DNA from: Chitinophaga eiseniae
GTDB taxonomy: Bacteria > Bacteroidota > Bacteroidia > Chitinophagales > Chitinophagaceae
Direction of reading: 5' to 3'
Assembly (NCBI RefSeq): GCF_900167135.1
Contig: NZ_FUWZ01000004.1
Span: forward strand, 124,001-188,000
DNA length: 64,000 bases
This document shows, in pieces, positions 52,601-60,942 of this stretch. Within the stretch, counting starts at the first letter, position 1, and every line of letters begins with the position of its first letter. The notes under the pieces were generated by a model. That model worked only from the letters and a program-made list of their open reading frames with translations, was not told the DNA's origin and ran no database searches. A program made the position numbers and the translations under genes.

Positions 52601-52980
52601 ACGGGTTTTACTGCCGTGCCGTCGGTTTTAACGGACAGGATGATGGTATTGTCCACCACGCTGTAGTTGAGCCGGTTACCTGCCAGGGCCTGGGCCATGA
52701 CATCTTCCAGGCTGGCATGGCTGGCGGAAACGGATACTTTGTCGGCTGTTTTCAGCATTTCCGTGTTGTAGAAGAAGGTGTAGCCGGTTTGTTTTCTGAT
52801 CTCCCGGAGCACCTTGGTGAGTGGCACACGGTGCATGTCGAGGGTCAGCTTTTGCGAGTAACCGGTAGCGCTGACCTGCAGGGCCAGCACCAGCAGCAGA
52901 AAAGCAGTTAGCTTCATAACTTTCAGCATTTGCGCGCACACCGGGGACCACCGGTGTTTGACGGCATTTCTAAATGGCAT
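49666..52980 (-). CDS. SusC/RagA TonB-dependent transporter with STN domain
   Basis: This 1104-aa protein has an extended N-terminus and signal peptide ending near residue 43 (ATGYSQ), an STN domain (about 44-117, VPLTKVLREIRKQTGYTFFY), a carboxypeptidase-D-like repeat (about 130-200), a TonB box region with ELVVVGYGTQKRKDVTGSVS, a plug and a 22-strand barrel ending RTLLLGLNLSF. The STN domain contacts the FecR anti-sigma factor, so substrate binding should signal to the ECF sigma factor encoded upstream. It is paired with SusD 18 bp downstream. Confidence 0.95.
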   Translation of the reverse strand: MPFRNAVKHRWSPVCAQMLKVMKLTAFLLLVLALQVSATGYSQKLTLDMHRVPLTKVLREIRKQTGYTFFYNTEMLKTADKVSVSASHASLEDVMAQALAGNRLNYSVVDNTIILSVKTDGTAVKPVANISVYGRITDALTGEPLTGASVKLKGTSKGASSDAKGNFTLELPDGGGTLVISFIGYETIERLVTKAGPLDIALRQKAVQTEELVVVGYGTQKRKDVTGSVSSVRVNTISANVSKNISGAIQGRVPGVSVESASGAPGAGLNITIRGLSTLGNNAPLFIVDGVFVNSIDGVSPNDVESIEVLKDAATASIYGSRAANGVVIVTTKGGAKEAVPKLEIDSWVGVQSVPKRMSLLNGEQWTKLMQANMTGIPNYNGINSDWQDAIFRQATITRTNVNFSGGSKNFTYNLSGGYLKENGTMINTDYSAANFRVKTQYEKGSIKIGETVIIKRGVSRLAPSGGDQTHSLVGSALVMPATVPVYDPAQDLGGYGRRPIYMKNLSNPVALLEKVNKSAKDLNLLANAFVEVKLIDGLRYRFNVGLTETQGRTRTYTGMYNDGNAANTLPDLEEGSTTANSWLVENTLSYTKKLGKHNIDAVAGYTAQKNTYSGFSASRNDLPDGTSVLGAGTAGSQKNNGDANVSAILSTFGRIMYSYDSKYLFTASIRRDGSSRFANDYQFGSFPSFSAGWNIHNENFFSGLRNVVSNLKLRGSWGVLGNQEIGNYLTQTAITSGINYVQGNVLWPGATASSYASPVDLSWEETKIINGGIDAGFLDNKLFVIFEVFHKKTSGVLLGVPFPLSVGKTGTPTLNAGVIENKGYEASVEYADHTRSGLKYRVMFNVSHTANEMTAITVGSGRQEFGDISRAKVGAPIGSFFLIKTDGIFNSEEEVKAHRGKDGTLIQPDAKPGDIRFVDFNGDGKIDNQDVQNLGSPFPKFTMGLAANLSYKGFDLNIFFEGVSGNKIYNGRRQWMEKMTEVTNFSTTVLDAWTPENHSSFPRFTLSDPNNNKRENSDRWLENGSYLRFKRFELGYTMPASLTGKWGIDRVRFFGSAENLFTATKYKGYNPDLGGGALSRGMDNSWDAYPLSRTLLLGLNLSF

Positions 52981-53080
52981 AACTTTGTTAGGTTTTTGGT
53001 GAGCAATAAGGCTTTTACGACAATATTTGTTTTTTGTTTACCAGAACAGCTGACCGGGCATGTGGCGACATGTCCGGTTT

Positions 53081-53198
53081 TTTTATTTAAAGATTTTTTT
53101 ATTTAAAGATTTTTTGATTTTGGAATTTTTTGATTTTGGGATGAAGTATCCTGGCGAGTCCCGAAATCCCAAAATCAAAAAATTCCAAAATCAAAAAA
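53081..53198. repeat. 33-bp perfect inverted repeat plus AT-rich direct repeats between fecR and susC
   Basis: The left arm 53110-53142 is an exact reverse complement of the right arm 53166-53198, with a 23-nt loop (53143-53165). Each arm itself contains two copies of a TTTTTTGATTTTGG-type unit. Just before it, TTTATTTAAAGATTTTTT occurs twice in tandem (from about 53080). It probably acts as a strong hairpin insulating fecR from susC, or is a small mobile-element remnant. Confidence 0.8.
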
Positions 53199-53210
53199 AT
53201 TTATAAATCT

Positions 53211-54431
53211 CTACATGTTCTTTATAGTGATGGTTTTGTTGGTGATAGAATATTGAATGCCGGCTGTCTGCAGGATGCGCAGGGCCTGGGACAGCGCGGC
53301 TGTTTTACGGATGGAACCGGAATAATGCTGGTCGGGGATAGGGCCCTCATAAACGACCGTTACATCATACCAGCGGGCGAGCTGCCGCATAATAGAGGGC
53401 AGGTCGTCGTCTTCAAACTCGAACATGCCTGTTTTCCAGGCGATGGTTTTTTCGATGTCTGCTTCGGATACTGCGATGTGGTCTTGTCCCCTGGTGATGA
53501 CCGCCCGTTGGGAGGGGGCCAGCACGGCTTGTTGTCCGCCGGGCCGGGATACCATAACTTTCCCGGTGACGAGCGTGGTGGTGCTGTTGTGTTCATCGGC
53601 ATAATTCATAACGTTGAAACTGGTGCCTAATACAGTGATTTGCTGGTTGTCGCTGAGTTGTACGTGGAAAGGTTGTCGTGTGTCGGGAGTTATTTCAAAG
53701 TAGGCTTCTCCGTTAAGGTATACGGTGCGCTCGTTGCCGGCGAAGCGGGTAGGGAAACGAAGGGATGAGGCTGCGTTGAGCCATACCTTGCTGCCATCGG
53801 GCAGGGTGATCTGGTATTCACCACCGCGGGGGGTGGCGAGGGTATTGAAAAGAATTTTTTCTTCGGTATTGCCGGAGTGGTCGTACACGAGGGAGCCCTG
53901 GCTTTTATGGATGCGGGTGCCGTCTTTTTCTTCGAACTGGCTGGCGCCTGCGGAGTCGAGGGGGACGGTGGAGCCATCGGCCAGGGTGAGTACTGCTTTG
54001 GATGTGCCGGGTTTCGCGTCGTGGGCGGGCGGGGTGGCAGCGATCTGTTGCTGTTCACGGTAACGGCTATACTGATACCATCCGGTGATGGATATCAGCA
54101 GCAGTGCGGCGGCTGCGGCAGACCACCAGTAGAGCCGGCGTTGTTGGCCCCGGGCAGGAGGGGTTAAGGCAGCGGGCGCCTGTGCTGTTGTGTTGGCAAC
54201 ATGCTCCCGGAGCAACAACCTGAATTGGCCGACTGCAGCGTACAGCTGTCCCTGTTGCCCGTTGATGACATCGAATATTTTTCTGGCTTGCTCAAATGAA
54301 GCCTGCCGGTCCGGGTTTTCCCGGAGCCAGTCTTCCCACCGGCGGATATCTTCCTCGCTTATGCCCATGCAATAGCGAAGGAAGGAATCATCCTGTAAGA
54401 AATCTTCAGCGGAGGTAAAAGCGTTTTCCAT
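53211..54431 (-). CDS. FecR-family anti-sigma factor
   Basis: A 406-aa protein: an N-terminal cytoplasmic anti-sigma region (1-95, with WEDWLRENPDRQASFEQARK), one TM helix (101-118), a periplasmic FecR domain (about 199-295, TPRGGEYQITLPDGSKVWLN) and a C-terminal DUF4974 domain (about 330-405, FEFEDDDLPSIMRQLARWYD, then PISTITNKTI-like end). It holds the ECF sigma factor inactive until the STN domain of the SusC protein signals ligand. It lies 96 bp after the sigma gene and 230 bp before susC. Confidence 0.95.
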   Translation of the reverse strand: MENAFTSAEDFLQDDSFLRYCMGISEEDIRRWEDWLRENPDRQASFEQARKIFDVINGQQGQLYAAVGQFRLLLREHVANTTAQAPAALTPPARGQQRRLYWWSAAAAALLLISITGWYQYSRYREQQQIAATPPAHDAKPGTSKAVLTLADGSTVPLDSAGASQFEEKDGTRIHKSQGSLVYDHSGNTEEKILFNTLATPRGGEYQITLPDGSKVWLNAASSLRFPTRFAGNERTVYLNGEAYFEITPDTRQPFHVQLSDNQQITVLGTSFNVMNYADEHNSTTTLVTGKVMVSRPGGQQAVLAPSQRAVITRGQDHIAVSEADIEKTIAWKTGMFEFEDDDLPSIMRQLARWYDVTVVYEGPIPDQHYSGSIRKTAALSQALRILQTAGIQYSITNKTITIKNM

Positions 54432-54527
54432 GACGTGTTGCTATGATATAGTGTGCGGAATCCCGGGTTATTCCCAAAGAATCCGAAAATATTTTTTTCA
54501 GTACCGGACAAGGGGAGATAAAGACCT

Positions 54528-55259
54528 CTATTTCAAGGTGTTCACAATATTTAAATAGAGGTCGACCGCAAAAGGGCCCGTCAGAGGGCCTCTTTTGTGA
54601 ACGGAGAGAGTGGTCTCCTGCGCAGGCAGGGTGCGGAGCGATTTGATGTGCAGCAGCATCAGCAGGGAGAAAGCGGCGGACAATATTTTAAGGGCGGAAC
54701 CCAGCGTATTGTAAGCGGTTTTGGTGGTGATGCCGGTGCGGCGGGCCACTTCTTCCATAGACAGGCCGTCGAAATAGCGGAGCTCCACCAGTTCCTGCTG
54801 GCGGGGCGTGAGTTGCGCGATGGCCCGCCGTACTTTCCGGCGGAGTTCTTCGGTGGTTTGTACCGCCACTATGCGGGCTTCGTAGGAAAGCTCATAGGGC
54901 GCTGCGGTGGCGAAAGCGTCAGCGGCGGCGCCGGTCTGCTGTGACTGGCGGATGCCGGCAAATATTTTCCGGCGCAGGTAGGTGAAGAGGTAAGACTTCA
55001 CATTCCGCACGGTGTTCAGCTGGTGCCGTTTGTCCCATATTTCCAGGAAAACATCGTTGATGGCGTCTTTGGTCAGCTCTGCGTCGCCACAGCTGCGGAT
55101 GCCATAATTGACCAGGGACAGGTACATTTTTTCGTACAGGGCTACCAGCGCCTCCTGGTTGTTCTGACGCACTTCTTCCCATAACAGGGCGTTGGCGGTG
55201 TCCGCCTGCGGCTGGCCGGCAGTGTGCTGGTCGCGGAAAGTTACTGGTTCATTGTTCAT
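54528..55259 (-). CDS. ECF-type RNA polymerase sigma-70 factor
   Basis: A 243-aa sigma factor with region 2 (DAINDVFLEIWDKRHQLNTV, NVKSYLFTYLRRKIFAG) and region 4 (LTPRQQELVELRYFDGLSME, EVARRTGITTKTAYNTLGSA). It has a 35-residue N-terminal and about 40-residue C-terminal extension relative to the usual 190-200 aa of Bacteroidetes ECF sigmas. It is followed by FecR and an STN-bearing SusC, the standard trans-envelope signalling trio. Confidence 0.93.
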   Translation of the reverse strand: MNNEPVTFRDQHTAGQPQADTANALLWEEVRQNNQEALVALYEKMYLSLVNYGIRSCGDAELTKDAINDVFLEIWDKRHQLNTVRNVKSYLFTYLRRKIFAGIRQSQQTGAAADAFATAAPYELSYEARIVAVQTTEELRRKVRRAIAQLTPRQQELVELRYFDGLSMEEVARRTGITTKTAYNTLGSALKILSAAFSLLMLLHIKSLRTLPAQETTLSVHKRGPLTGPFAVDLYLNIVNTLK

Positions 55260-55403
55260 CCGAATTATTCAGCTGTTTGTCAGGATGGTTGGTTAGTATC
55301 CTGTCTCTTATCACGTGGTAACAGTTACTGACTTTGGTTGTTTTTGTTCAGACAGGGAAGGTAGTAATAATTCACGTAGAATCGGCAAAAGGGGGGAAAG
55401 GGG

Positions 55404-55432
55404 AAAAGGAAGCCTCTTATTTGAGGCTTCCT
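55404..55432 (-). terminator. Rho-independent terminator overlapping the stop codon of the secreted-protein gene
   Basis: AGGAAGCCTC (55407-55416) pairs perfectly with GAGGCTTCCT (55423-55432). The stop codon (55417-55419) is in the 6-nt loop. A-rich plus-strand sequence at 55404-55407 gives a short T-run on the minus strand. Confidence 0.75.
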
Positions 55433-55929
55433 GCGATATAGGTACAATAATCTTTGTATTTGTCCTGTTCCGCTGCCGGGTAGGTGATCATGATGGTCTG
55501 GAATACGTCTGATTCGCTGCCCATATAGTCGATTTTACGTTTTGCGGTCTTGCAGTAAACGATTTCACCTTTGTTGTTGGTGCCCGAATAAATGTAATAG
55601 TTAGGTTTGATGACCTGGTAGGCTACTTTAAGGCCTTTGGTGACGGACCGGAAGTTGTACTTCAGCGGGTCTGTGCCCGGCTGAACATTCTCGTCGATAT
55701 CCGCAGGGTCCATTACCAGTTGACCGAAGGCGTATATTTTAGCCGTGCCTTTGAGGGCGGAAAACGTTTGGCCGTCACCGTTGCCGGATTCGCCATCGGC
55801 TTTAAAGTCGTCCGGATACTCCATACAGAACAGGAAACGGTTGTTGCAATACTGCTTTCCGGGCCCTGCCGTAAAGGAGAGGCACAGGATAGCCAGCAAA
55901 AGGGAGGTTACACAAATTGTCGCTTTCAT
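55417..55929 (-). CDS. Secreted protein of unknown function
   Basis: This 170-aa protein has a signal peptide (residues 1-20, cleavage near FTA-GPG). The mature part has Cys residues at about 28, 35, 125 and 162 that could form disulfides, and a beta-rich PsbP/DUF1795-like layout (FLFCMEYPDDFKAD...SALKGTAKIYAFGQ). I recognise no family with confidence. It has its own promoter (TACATTTG, minus strand 55953-55946), divergent from the hydrolase gene, and its own terminator. Confidence 0.75.
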   Translation of the reverse strand: MKATICVTSLLLAILCLSFTAGPGKQYCNNRFLFCMEYPDDFKADGESGNGDGQTFSALKGTAKIYAFGQLVMDPADIDENVQPGTDPLKYNFRSVTKGLKVAYQVIKPNYYIYSGTNNKGEIVYCKTAKRKIDYMGSESDVFQTIMITYPAAEQDKYKDYCTYIAGSLK

Positions 55930-55945
55930 AATATATGTTGAACCG

Positions 55946-55975
55946 CAAATGTAAGATGCTTTTTTACTACTTTCG
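55946..55975. promoter_or_regulatory. Back-to-back promoters for the secreted protein and the hydrolase
   Basis: The minus strand carries TACATTTG at 55953-55946, 17 bp from the start of the secreted-protein gene. The plus strand carries TACTTTCG at 55968-55975, 28 bp from the hydrolase ATG. Both match the TAnnTT(T/C)G -7 element. Confidence 0.55.
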
Positions 55976-56003
55976 CCCGGTAAAAAAATCCCCTTCCCGT
56001 TTC

Positions 56004-56930
56004 ATGAAACAAATCCTTACCGCCCTGTTTTGCCTGGTATTGTGCCGGGCCCATTCCCAGAACTTATATGTAGAGACTTATGGCAACGCCAAAGACAAAC
56101 CGGTCATCTTCCTGCATGGAGGTCCGGGGTATAACGCCGCCTTTTTTGAGCGGAGCACGGCAGCCAGGCTGGCTGACAAAGGCTTTTTTGTGATCGTTTA
56201 TGACCGCAGGGGCGAGGGCCGTTCGCCCGACAGCGCCGCTCAGTTTACTTTCAGGGAGGCGCTGGCAGACATTGATGCTCTTTATAAAACGTACCGGCTG
56301 AAGAAGGCCGTTTTGCTGGGTCACAGTTTCGGTGGCGTGCTGGCTATTCAATATGCGGAGAAAAAACCGGCCGCCGTTGACGCCATCGTATTGGCAGATG
56401 CGTTACTCGATGCACAGGAAACTTACCGTACCATACTGGCAAAAGTGAAGGGTATTTATGAGGCAAAAAAGGACAGTATGAGCCTCCGGTATATCGGGAT
56501 GATCGAGCAAATGGATACTGCCGGATTGGCATATAACTCCTATACGTTGGGTCATGCGATGCTGAATGGTTTATATGGTCCGGTGCATCCTTCTGAAGAG
56601 GCAAAGCTGATCTACCAGGAAATGAAGCAGGATTCTGTCGTGAAAAAATACGGTAGCCAAATGACGCGACTGGCGCCAACGGGCTATTGGGAGCATGAAC
56701 ATTACACTACTTTGAACATGCTGCCGGCGCTCAGAAACCTGGTAGCAAAGAAGACAAAAATCTACGCCGTTTATGGGAGGGAAGACGGACTGTTTTCTGA
56801 AAAGCAGGTAAGTGAAGTAATGGAGATTATCGGCAGTGACCGGGTCGATTATTTGGAGGGGGCGGGGCATAATGTGTTCGCCGATCAGCAGGTTTCTTTC
56901 CTCGAAGATCTTAAAAAATGGCTGAAATAG
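56004..56930 (+). CDS. Secreted alpha/beta hydrolase
   Basis: From ATG 56004 the product is 308 aa with a signal peptide of about 19 residues (cleavage after AHS). Alpha/beta-hydrolase motifs are the oxyanion loop HGGPGYN, the nucleophile elbow GHSFGG (Ser), an acid residue in YGREDGLF (Asp) and the catalytic His in GAGHNVFAD. HGGPG is typical of the proline-iminopeptidase-like branch, but the substrate is open. Single gene with its own terminator. Confidence 0.88.
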   Translation: MKQILTALFCLVLCRAHSQNLYVETYGNAKDKPVIFLHGGPGYNAAFFERSTAARLADKGFFVIVYDRRGEGRSPDSAAQFTFREALADIDALYKTYRLKKAVLLGHSFGGVLAIQYAEKKPAAVDAIVLADALLDAQETYRTILAKVKGIYEAKKDSMSLRYIGMIEQMDTAGLAYNSYTLGHAMLNGLYGPVHPSEEAKLIYQEMKQDSVVKKYGSQMTRLAPTGYWEHEHYTTLNMLPALRNLVAKKTKIYAVYGREDGLFSEKQVSEVMEIIGSDRVDYLEGAGHNVFADQQVSFLEDLKKWLK

Positions 56931-56954
56931 GTCGTTTTTTATGTATTACTTAAT

Positions 56955-56986
56955 AAAAATGCAGGTTTTTTAGACCTGCATTTTTT
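56955..56986 (+). terminator. Rho-independent terminator of the hydrolase gene
   Basis: AAAAATGCAGGT (56955-56966) pairs with ACCTGCATTTTT (56974-56985) over 12 bp with a 7-nt loop, flanked by A- and T-runs. It could work in both directions. Confidence 0.88.
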
Positions 56987-57094
56987 ATTACCTGGTTGAT
57001 AATATAGTGTTGTTGTAATCTTCAGATTATCAATTGGTTTATGGAAATTAATTAAAGTAAAGCAAAACTTTAAATAGTGCCCGGAAAATACCGT

Positions 57095-57337
57095 CTAGGC
57101 CGTTTGTCCGGCGCCTGGCCTGGTCCCGGTCTCTGCAAATACCAGGTCTCCCAGCTCCTCCAGCGAGTTGACCGTCACGAGGGAAACGTGTTCCATCGGC
57201 AAAGGAGAAAATAACCACCGGGGACCGCTCGCTACCACCCCAAATGCTGACCCTCCGATTTCGATTTTATACGACCTTTTGGCCGCTTGAAAAATGAAAC
57301 CCAATTCCAGTAATTTATCATGACTGATTGCGGTCAT
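57095..57337 (-). CDS. Small hypothetical protein
   Basis: An 80-aa protein starting MTAISHDKLLELGFIFQAAK with no signal peptide or membrane segment, predicted as mixed alpha/beta (KLLELGF...EIGGSAFGVV...SLEELGDLVF). I recognise no family, though short Bacteroidetes proteins with a 'DKLLELGF' start occur near mobile or phage regions. A TATATTCG -7 element lies on the minus strand at 57363-57356, 18 bp upstream, supporting a real transcript. Isolated gene. Confidence 0.55.
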   Translation of the reverse strand: MTAISHDKLLELGFIFQAAKRSYKIEIGGSAFGVVASGPRWLFSPLPMEHVSLVTVNSLEELGDLVFAETGTRPGAGQTA

Positions 57338-57672
57338 CGTGTATATATATTTTCACGAATATAATAATTTAATTTAAATTGATAAAACCATCGGAAGAAT
57401 TTAAAAATACATGAGCGGTAGGGCACAAGGAAAGTTAAAAGTCTATAAATTTTGTAGACTAAAAACTTGTAGTTACTTTTATCGCGCTTACGGATCATCA
57501 TTTTTCTGCTGACAAAAGGGCAGCAGTACAGCAACCGGAATCGATCGCAGTTGGTATCGCGCTGGCACTCCTGCGCCCTCATTTTTAACAAAAAGATTGT
57601 CGCGCTGTTACCACCCGGAGCACACCAGGCCACCTGGTAAAACCACTCATTTGTTTAAACCAAAAGTTACCT
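57338..57672. other. Intergenic region upstream of the second susC
   Basis: 335 bp without a credible gene. An imperfect palindrome at 57432-57468 (AAGTT-AAA-AGTCT, 11-bp spacer, AGACT-AAA-AACTT) encloses a TTTTG -7-like sequence, 204 bp upstream of susC, and may be the operator/promoter. A 99-aa minus-strand ORF here has unlikely composition. Confidence 0.4.
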
Positions 57673-60600
57673 ATGGACTTATTTTACATTAATGCACGTA
57701 AGCGGACATGGGCTATCCTCCTGTTGATACTGGCCCTGGGTTCCCCGCTGTTTTTGCTGGCGCAACAGCGTGCAGGCGTAAGCGGTACCGTTCGCAATGA
57801 CCGCAATGAAACCCTGCCAGGCGCCTCGGTGACGGCCACCAACACGGCTACCGGCGCCACCAGTTCCACTCAGACCAACGCGGCCGGCGTATTTCAGTTT
57901 CCCGATCTGCCCGCAGGGCCTTACACTTTCCGGATCACTTTTGTAGGACTGGAGCCACAGGTGCTGTCTGGCTACACCGTCAAAACAGGAACGCCCCTGC
58001 AACTGGCCGTCACCCTCAAAGAATCGGCTTCGTCCCTCAATCAGGTGGTGGTGGTCGGCTACGGCGTGCAACGCCGCCGCGAAGTGACCGGCGCCGTGTC
58101 TTCCATCCGCGCAGCGGAACTGAAAGACCAGCCGGTATCCAGCTTTGCCCAGGCGATTGCCGGTAAAGTGGCCGGCGTACAGGTGATCCAGAATACCGGC
58201 GCCCCCGGCGGCAGCCTCAGCGTCCGTATCAGGGGCCTTAACTCGATCTCCGCCGGCACCGACCCGCTCTACGTCGTAGATGGCTTCCCGTTATCCAACG
58301 ATCTGAAGAACCTGCAAGGCACCACCGATGTGGTGGGCATCACCGGACAGGCATCTTTTCAGAAATCCCCCGATCCGCTCAGTACCCTCAACAGCGACGA
58401 TATCGAATCCATCGAAATTCTCAAAGACGCCTCCGCGGCGGCTATCTATGGCTCCCGTGCGTCTAACGGTGTGGTGCTCATCTCCACCAAAAAAGGAAAA
58501 AAAGAAGGCCCGCCTTCCTTCAGCTATAACGCCTATGGCGGCTTCCAGCAGGTCAGCAAAAAGATCGATATGCTGGACGCTTACCAGTGGGCCAAACTGT
58601 CGTTCGACGCTAAAAACAACGCTTACCTCGATGCCAGACCCAATGGCAGCATCAACGACGACAACGCCACCCGCGGCAACTCCAACTACCAGATACCCCC
58701 TGAAATACTGCCCTACCTCAGAGGGGAACAGGGGCTGGTAAACACCGATTGGCAGGATGCGGTATTCCGCACCACGCCGGTACAGAACCACACGCTCTCC
58801 GCTTCCGGCGGCAATGATAAGTTCCAGTATTACATCTCCGGAAATTATCTTGATCAAAAAGGCATCGTGATCGCTTCAGGGTACAAAAGATATGGGGTAA
58901 GGGCCAATCTCACGGCCAATCTCACGCCCCGGCTGAAAGTAGGGCTCTCCCTGAACCCATCCTATGATCATTATGACCTGATCAACAGTGAAGGCCCCTG
59001 GACTTTCGACGGTATCCTGAGCAACGCCCTGAAGGCGGCGCCCATCTTCCCGGTGTATAACCCCGATGGCTCGCTGGCCACCAACAAACAAAACGCCTGG
59101 GCCTTCGGTTACTCCGGCGGTGAAAATCCTGTCGCCCTCGCCACCCAGATAGAAGATAAGCTGGACCATATCCGCAACCTCGGACATATCTATGGCGAAT
59201 ACACGATCATCAAGGGACTGACCTTCAAGACTTTCTTCGGCGCAGATATCAACTATTTCAACCGTAACTACTACCGGCCTTCCACGCTGGGCAGCTATAA
59301 GCCCATCCAGCAGACCGCGCCGACCGTGCCTAAAGGTTCCGCCCAAACGGCGCAATCGGTGAACTGGCTCTGGGAAAACACGCTCAACTATCATTTTGAA
59401 GTCTCCAAACACCGTTTTGATGTGCTGGCAGGGTATACCTCCCAGAAAAATACCACCAAAGCCAATGAAACCACAGGCACCGGCTTCCCTAACGATGCCG
59501 TACATACGATCAATGCCGCCACCATCACCAGCGGTACTTCCAATACCTCCCAATGGTCGCTGCTCTCTTACCTTGGCCGTGTCAACTACAACTACGACGA
59601 TAAATATTTTGTGAGCGCCAGTCTGCGCAGCGATGGCTCTTCCCGTTTCGGGGCCAACAATAAATGGGGTTATTTTCCCTCCGTCTCCGGCGGGTGGCTC
59701 ATCAGCAACGAGGCTTTCTTTAAAGTGCCCGTCATCTCCGAACTGAAGGCACGCGCGAGTTATGGTACCTCCGGTAACTTCCAGATTGCCAATTATGCCT
59801 CTTACGATCTGCTGGCCTCCAATAATTATATCCTCGGCAGCGGCAACGGTATTGTCGTCAATGGCGCAGGCCTTTCCCAGCCGGCCAACCCGGACCTGAC
59901 CTGGGAAAAGACGGTGCAGTTCAACGCCGGCCTGGACCTCGGCCTCTTTAGCAATCGTATCTACCTCAGCGCCGACTATTATAAAACCACTACCTCCGAC
60001 CTGCTGTTGAATGTCCCGGTGCCCTTCAGTTCCGGCTTCGCCACCGCGCTTAAAAATGTAGGCAAGGTGCAGAACAGCGGCGTGGAATTCGGACTGACCA
60101 CCCGCAACCTTACCGGCGCTTTCAGCTGGAACACCAACATCAACCTGTCAGCTAATAAAAATAAGGTCCTGCAGCTTGGTCCCGGTAATGCGCCGATCCT
60201 TTCAGACGGGGGCAACGGTACTATCTCCCAGCTGTTTATCACCGCGGTAGGGCAGCCCATCGGCAGCTACTATGGTTATGTCAACGGAGGCGTCTTTAAA
60301 AACCAGGAAGAAATCAACAGTTATCCGCATTATGCCACTGCCAAACCCGGCGACCGCCGTTTTGTGGACGTAAACGGCGACAAAAAAATCGATGCCAACG
60401 ACCGTACCGCCATCGGCAGCTATTTCCCGGATTTTATCTGGGGAATGACCAACGAGTTCCGGTACAAAGGCTTCGACCTGGCAATATCGCTGCAGGGCGT
60501 ACATGGCAACGAGATCCTGAACCTGCAGCGCCGCTTTATCTTTAATATGGAAGGTAACGCCAACCAGATGGCCGATGCCCTGTCTTACTGGAAATCCCCG

Positions 60601-60930
60601 CAGGACCCCGGCGATGGTAACGTGATGCGGGCCAACCGTGTCACCAACGCCAACAGCGCACAGATCAGCTCCTTCCATGTGGAAGACGGTTCGTTTGTGC
60701 GTTTGCGCAATGTGACCCTCGGTTACACCTTCAACAAAAAAATGCTGGGCAATCGTATCAACGCCCTGCGGGTATACGCGTCCGGACAGAATATTTACAC
60801 CTGGACACGTTACACCGGGTACAATCCCGAAGTCAACGCCCGGCCCGACAGCCCGCTGTCGCAGGGAGAGGACTATGGCACCTATCCGCTGCCCAAAACG
60901 TTTATCGCCGGCTTAAATCTTTCATTCTAA
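57673..60930 (+). CDS. SusC/RagA TonB-dependent transporter (no STN domain)
   Basis: A 1085-aa protein with a signal peptide (about 1-31), a carboxypeptidase-D-like repeat (about 35-115, GVSGTVRNDRNETLPGASVT), NQVVVVGYGVQRRREVTGAV before the plug, the conserved RIRGLNSISAGTDPLYVVDG and a barrel ending PKTFIAGLNLSF. It lacks the STN domain of the other SusC in the window, and no sigma/anti-sigma genes are adjacent, so it is regulated differently. The partner SusD starts 12 bp downstream. Confidence 0.95.
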   Translation: MDLFYINARKRTWAILLLILALGSPLFLLAQQRAGVSGTVRNDRNETLPGASVTATNTATGATSSTQTNAAGVFQFPDLPAGPYTFRITFVGLEPQVLSGYTVKTGTPLQLAVTLKESASSLNQVVVVGYGVQRRREVTGAVSSIRAAELKDQPVSSFAQAIAGKVAGVQVIQNTGAPGGSLSVRIRGLNSISAGTDPLYVVDGFPLSNDLKNLQGTTDVVGITGQASFQKSPDPLSTLNSDDIESIEILKDASAAAIYGSRASNGVVLISTKKGKKEGPPSFSYNAYGGFQQVSKKIDMLDAYQWAKLSFDAKNNAYLDARPNGSINDDNATRGNSNYQIPPEILPYLRGEQGLVNTDWQDAVFRTTPVQNHTLSASGGNDKFQYYISGNYLDQKGIVIASGYKRYGVRANLTANLTPRLKVGLSLNPSYDHYDLINSEGPWTFDGILSNALKAAPIFPVYNPDGSLATNKQNAWAFGYSGGENPVALATQIEDKLDHIRNLGHIYGEYTIIKGLTFKTFFGADINYFNRNYYRPSTLGSYKPIQQTAPTVPKGSAQTAQSVNWLWENTLNYHFEVSKHRFDVLAGYTSQKNTTKANETTGTGFPNDAVHTINAATITSGTSNTSQWSLLSYLGRVNYNYDDKYFVSASLRSDGSSRFGANNKWGYFPSVSGGWLISNEAFFKVPVISELKARASYGTSGNFQIANYASYDLLASNNYILGSGNGIVVNGAGLSQPANPDLTWEKTVQFNAGLDLGLFSNRIYLSADYYKTTTSDLLLNVPVPFSSGFATALKNVGKVQNSGVEFGLTTRNLTGAFSWNTNINLSANKNKVLQLGPGNAPILSDGGNGTISQLFITAVGQPIGSYYGYVNGGVFKNQEEINSYPHYATAKPGDRRFVDVNGDKKIDANDRTAIGSYFPDFIWGMTNEFRYKGFDLAISLQGVHGNEILNLQRRFIFNMEGNANQMADALSYWKSPQDPGDGNVMRANRVTNANSAQISSFHVEDGSFVRLRNVTLGYTFNKKMLGNRINALRVYASGQNIYTWTRYTGYNPEVNARPDSPLSQGEDYGTYPLPKTFIAGLNLSF

Positions 60931-60942
60931 AATCTGGGCTAC

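Noticed and set aside
57334..57633. 99-aa minus-strand ORF upstream of the second susC
   Set aside because: Cys/Arg/Phe/Tyr-rich composition unlike neighbouring proteins, no homology pattern, and it occupies the expected promoter region.
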